Below, piece after piece: positions 61,070 through 64,000 of a DNA stretch of 64,000 bases (positions are counted from its first letter, which is position 1; every line of letters begins with the position of its first letter). The DNA comes from Aquicoccus sp. G2-2 (lineage in GTDB: Bacteria > Pseudomonadota > Alphaproteobacteria > Rhodobacterales > Rhodobacteraceae). Below the pieces are notes generated by a model, which searched no databases, was not told where the DNA came from, and was given only the letters and a program-made list of their open reading frames with translations. The DNA lies in assembly GCF_034555965.1 (NCBI RefSeq), contig NZ_JAYDCK010000002.1:153586-217585 (forward strand). The letters are read 5' to 3'. The position numbers and the translations under genes are program-made.

Positions 61070-64000
61070 CCGCCTATGCCGAGCTGTGCGTCACGAGCAA
61101 TTTCACCTTCCTGCGCGGTGCCTCGCACCCCGAGGAACTGGTGACACGCGCCGCCGAACTTGGCCTTGCCGCCATTGCCATCACCGACCGCAATTCGGTC
61201 GCTGGCGTGGTGCGCGCATTTTCCGCGCTGAAAGAGCTGGAACGGCTGCGTGAGGAGGCGCAGGCCACTGGCGCGGCCCAGAAAGGTCTGTCCGTTCGCT
61301 CGCGGCAGGTGACGGATCATTCCAGCCGGCAAACCCTGCGCCTGCGCGAGGACGGTCCGCTCATCCCCGCCGACAGCCCGCTGCCCCGACTGATCCCCGG
61401 CGCGAGGCTGGTGCTGAACGACAGCACAATCGACTGGCTCGCGCTGCCCACTGACGTCGCTGCCTGGGCGCGGCTGACCCGGCTTCTGTCACTCGGTAAG
61501 CGACGCGCAGAGAAAGGCGAATGCCATCTGACATTCAAGGATGTGCAGGCGTGGGGTGCGGGCATGGTGCTGATTGCCCTGCCGCCCGACCCGATGGAGC
61601 CAGCGCAGAAGGCGGATGTGACGGCCGGGCTGCGCGCCATGCAGCATGGATTTCCCGGTCAATGCTTCCTTGGGGCCGCGCCGCGTTATGACGGGCGCGA
61701 TCAGGCCCGGATCAGCCGACTGGGACGGCTTTCGCAAGCCACCGGGCTGCCGATGGTTGCAGTGGGCGAGGTGATGATGCACCGCGCGGCCCGCCGGCCT
61801 CTGGCCGATGTGCTGATCTGCCTGCGCGAGGGGTGCACCATCGACAGTATCGGCGAGCGGCGTCTGACCAACGGCGAGCACCGTCTGAAATCGGGGGCCG
61901 AGATGGCGCGGATGTTCCATCGCTATCCCGCCGCGATCCGCCGCACACTGGAGATCGCGAATGCCTGCGCCTTTCGCCTCGATGACCTGCGCTATCACTA
62001 CCCCGACGAGGCCGAGGGCAGCGAACCGGCGCAGGACCGGCTTGCCCGCCTTGCGCGCGACGGGCTGCACTGGCGCTATCCCAAAGGCGCGCCGCCCAAG
62101 ATTATCTCCCGGGTCGAAAAAGAACTGCGCCTGATTGGCGAGATGGGCTATGCGCCGTATTTCCTGACGGTGCATGACATCGTGGCCTTCGCGCGCTCGC
62201 GCGGAATCCTCTGTCAAGGGCGCGGCTCGGCGGCCAACTCAGTCGTCTGTTATCTGCTCGGCATGACCGAGGTCCCGCCCGAGTCAATCACCCTGATCTT
62301 CGAGCGCTTCATCTCCAAGGAGCGCGGCGAGCCACCCGATATCGACGTCGATTTCGAGCATGAGCGCCGCGAGGAGGTAATCCAGTGGATCTATGCGCGC
62401 TATGGCCGCGAGCGCGCCGGATTGACGGCCACGGTGATTCATTTCCGCTCTCGCGCCGCCATTCGCGAGGTCGGCAAGGTGATGGGGCTGAGCCAGGACG
62501 TGATCGCGCGGCTCTCAAGCCAGATCTGGGGTTGGTCATCCAGCGCGCCGGGCGAGGACCGGATGCGCGATGCGGGGCTTGACCCCGCCGATGGCCGCAT
62601 CGCGCTGGCCGCCCGGCTTACGGCCGAGATCATCGGCTTTCCTCGGCACCTTTCCCAGCATGTCGGCGGGTTCGTCATCACCCATGGGCGGCTTGATGAG
62701 TTGTGCCCAATCGAGAACGCGGCGATGGAGGACCGCACCATCATCGAGTGGGACAAGGACGATATCGACGCGCTCGGACTCTTGAAGGTGGATATTCTGG
62801 CGCTCGGCATGCTGACTTGCATCCGCAAGGCGTTTGGGCTTCTGGCCGATCACCGCGACCGGCACCTGACGCTGGCCAATGTCCCGCCCGAGGATGCGGC
62901 GGTCTATGACATGCTCTGTCGCGCCGACGCCATCGGGGTGTTTCAGGTCGAAAGCCGCGCACAGCTGAATTTCCTGCCCCGTATGCGGCCTCGCAAGTTT
63001 TACGACTTGGTCTGTGAGGTCGCCATTGTGCGCCCCGGCCCGATCCAGGGCGGCATGGTGCATCCCTTCATCAACCGCCGCCAGGGCAAGGAAAAGATCG
63101 AGGATCTCGGCCCCGCGCTGATGGAGGTGCTGGGGCGCACCTACGGCGTGCCGCTGTTTCAGGAGCAGGCGATGCAGATCGCCGTGGTCGCCGCCGGATT
63201 CACGGCGGCCGAGGCCGACCGGCTGCGCCGCTCGCTTGCCACCTTCAAGCGCATGGGTACCATCGGCGCGTTTCGCGACCGCTTCATCTCGGGCATGCTG
63301 GCGCGCGGCCACGCGGCGGATTTCGCCGAGCGCTGTTTCGCGCAGATCGAGGGCTTCGGCTCTTACGGTTTCCCCGAAAGCCACGCGGCCAGCTTCGCGC
63401 GGCTGGTCTACATCTCTGCCTGGCTCAAATGCCATCACCCGGCAGTGTTCACCTGCGCGCTGCTCAACAGCCAGCCGATGGGGTTTTATGCGCCCGCGCA
63501 ACTGGTTCGTGATGCGCGCGAACATGGCGTGGAGATCCGCCCCGTCTCGGTTAACAACTCGGTCTGGGATTGCACGCTGGAGCCGCGCAGCGACGGCGCG
63601 CTGGCGCTGCGGCTGGGGTTTCGCCAGATCAAGGGCATGCGCGAGGAAGATTCCGCCTGGATTGTGGCGGCGCGCGGCAATGGCTATCCGGATGTCGAAA
63701 GCCTGTGGCGCCGGGCGGGTGCGCCGCTCACCACGCTGGAGCGGCTGGCCGAGGGCGATGCCTTCGCCACCCTTGGCCTTGCGCGCCGCGATGCGCTCTG
63801 GGCCGCGCGGGCGTTGCGCGCACCTAAACCCCTTCCGCTCTTTGGCGCGGATGGTGAGGGCGGGGTGGAGTCGGGGGTTTCGCTTTCGCCGATGACGCTC
63901 GGACAGGAGGTGATCGAGGATTACCTTTCCCTGCGGCTCAGCTTGCGCGCCCACCCGCTGGAACTGCTGCGCCCACGCCTGCCGGAGAGCCTGCCGCATG
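61066..64000 (+). CDS. dnaE2: Error-prone DNA polymerase DnaE2 (runs off the window)
   Basis: An uninterrupted frame of 978 codons to the edge, from ATG 61066 (MTAYAELCVTSNFTFLRGAS). PHP domain at the start (ITDRNSVAGVVRAF), then the C-family polymerase core. Catalytic aspartates lie in GEPPDIDVDFEHERREEVIQW at ~425-437. ILCQGRGSAANSVVCYLLGMT, HLSQHVGGFVITHGRLDELCP, LRRSLATFKRMGTIG and FPESHAASFARLVYISAWLKCHHP are standard. DnaE2 performs damage-induced mutagenic synthesis with ImuA and ImuB. It is induced through the LexA box upstream of the operon. No frameshift is seen. Confidence 0.95.
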   Translation, partial: MTAYAELCVTSNFTFLRGASHPEELVTRAAELGLAAIAITDRNSVAGVVRAFSALKELERLREEAQATGAAQKGLSVRSRQVTDHSSRQTLRLREDGPLIPADSPLPRLIPGARLVLNDSTIDWLALPTDVAAWARLTRLLSLGKRRAEKGECHLTFKDVQAWGAGMVLIALPPDPMEPAQKADVTAGLRAMQHGFPGQCFLGAAPRYDGRDQARISRLGRLSQATGLPMVAVGEVMMHRAARRPLADVLICLREGCTIDSIGERRLTNGEHRLKSGAEMARMFHRYPAAIRRTLEIANACAFRLDDLRYHYPDEAEGSEPAQDRLARLARDGLHWRYPKGAPPKIISRVEKELRLIGEMGYAPYFLTVHDIVAFARSRGILCQGRGSAANSVVCYLLGMTEVPPESITLIFERFISKERGEPPDIDVDFEHERREEVIQWIYARYGRERAGLTATVIHFRSRAAIREVGKVMGLSQDVIARLSSQIWGWSSSAPGEDRMRDAGLDPADGRIALAARLTAEIIGFPRHLSQHVGGFVITHGRLDELCPIENAAMEDRTIIEWDKDDIDALGLLKVDILALGMLTCIRKAFGLLADHRDRHLTLANVPPEDAAVYDMLCRADAIGVFQVESRAQLNFLPRMRPRKFYDLVCEVAIVRPGPIQGGMVHPFINRRQGKEKIEDLGPALMEVLGRTYGVPLFQEQAMQIAVVAAGFTAAEADRLRRSLATFKRMGTIGAFRDRFISGMLARGHAADFAERCFAQIEGFGSYGFPESHAASFARLVYISAWLKCHHPAVFTCALLNSQPMGFYAPAQLVRDAREHGVEIRPVSVNNSVWDCTLEPRSDGALALRLGFRQIKGMREEDSAWIVAARGNGYPDVESLWRRAGAPLTTLERLAEGDAFATLGLARRDALWAARALRAPKPLPLFGADGEGGVESGVSLSPMTLGQEVIEDYLSLRLSLRAHPLELLRPRLPESLPH

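Noticed and set aside
61489..63999. Very long minus-strand open frames opposite dnaE2
   Set aside because: They are antisense shadows of a GC-rich coding frame. The plus-strand frame carries every DnaE2 motif, and the minus frames have no family features.
1..64000. CRISPR array, tRNA or rRNA genes, integrase or attachment site
   Set aside because: No regularly spaced repeats, cloverleaf-like sequences or tyrosine/serine integrase motifs were recognised anywhere in the window.

Overview
The window looks like part of a conjugative plasmid or integrative element of a Rhodobacteraceae (Roseobacter-type) alphaproteobacterium. The evidence is high GC content, a VirB/VirD4 secretion system with a VirD2-type relaxase, an RcgA/RcgR-like gene pair, and an imuA-imuB-dnaE2 mutagenesis cassette behind an alphaproteobacterial LexA box (GTTC-N7-GTTC). 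No replication or partition genes and no tRNA or rRNA genes were seen.

Layout. (1) 1-4.7 kb: plasmid accessory genes: an AAA ATPase overlapping the start of an S8 peptidase, a DUF2493 protein, a membrane-anchored SH3/thermonuclease protein and a small DUF736-like protein. (2) 4.7-10.1 kb, plus strand: a candidate oriT (13-bp inverted repeat), a MobC-like protein, a relaxase interrupted by a frameshift, and the VirD4 coupling protein. (3) 10.2-41 kb: a 31-kb metabolic cargo. It holds a LysR-flanked oxidoreductase cluster, an IS110 element, a broken MttB/GcvT-like pair, an operon of Fe(II)/2OG oxygenase, MIO-less ammonia-lyase-like protein and DddP-like M24 protein, an orphan peptide-type binding protein, and a nine-gene operon (CoA ligase, OsmC, crotonase, Pot-type ABC importer, class III aminotransferase, AcuI-like reductase) with a divergent TetR gene. 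(4) 41.6-53.3 kb, minus strand: the type IV secretion operon (VirB1, B2, B3, B4, lipoprotein, SLT protein, B5, B8, B9, B10, B11, DUF4177, B6). (5) 53.4-58 kb: small secreted proteins, an IS5-type remnant and rcgA-rcgR. (6) 58.3-64 kb: SOS box, SRAP peptidase, imuA, imuB and dnaE2, the last running off the window.

The transfer modules (2 and 4) face each other across the cargo, which suggests that the catabolic block was inserted between mobilisation and mating-pair genes. The cargo is rich in enzymes that cleave or rework betaine/onium-type or amine substrates. It feeds CoA-level chemistry ending in an acryloyl-CoA-reductase-like enzyme, so a dedicated amine/onium catabolic island is a reasonable inference.

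Two sequence-level signals stand out. First, two ~97-bp nested palindromes sit at the 5' ends of virB9 and of the VirB7-position lipoprotein gene. Both are translated in the same frame into related 33-residue N-terminal segments. Second, nine separate frameshifts are all explained by loss of one base in a G or C run, which points to a systematic sequencing artefact or recent slippage decay. Genes carrying these frameshifts should not be assumed dead without checking reads.
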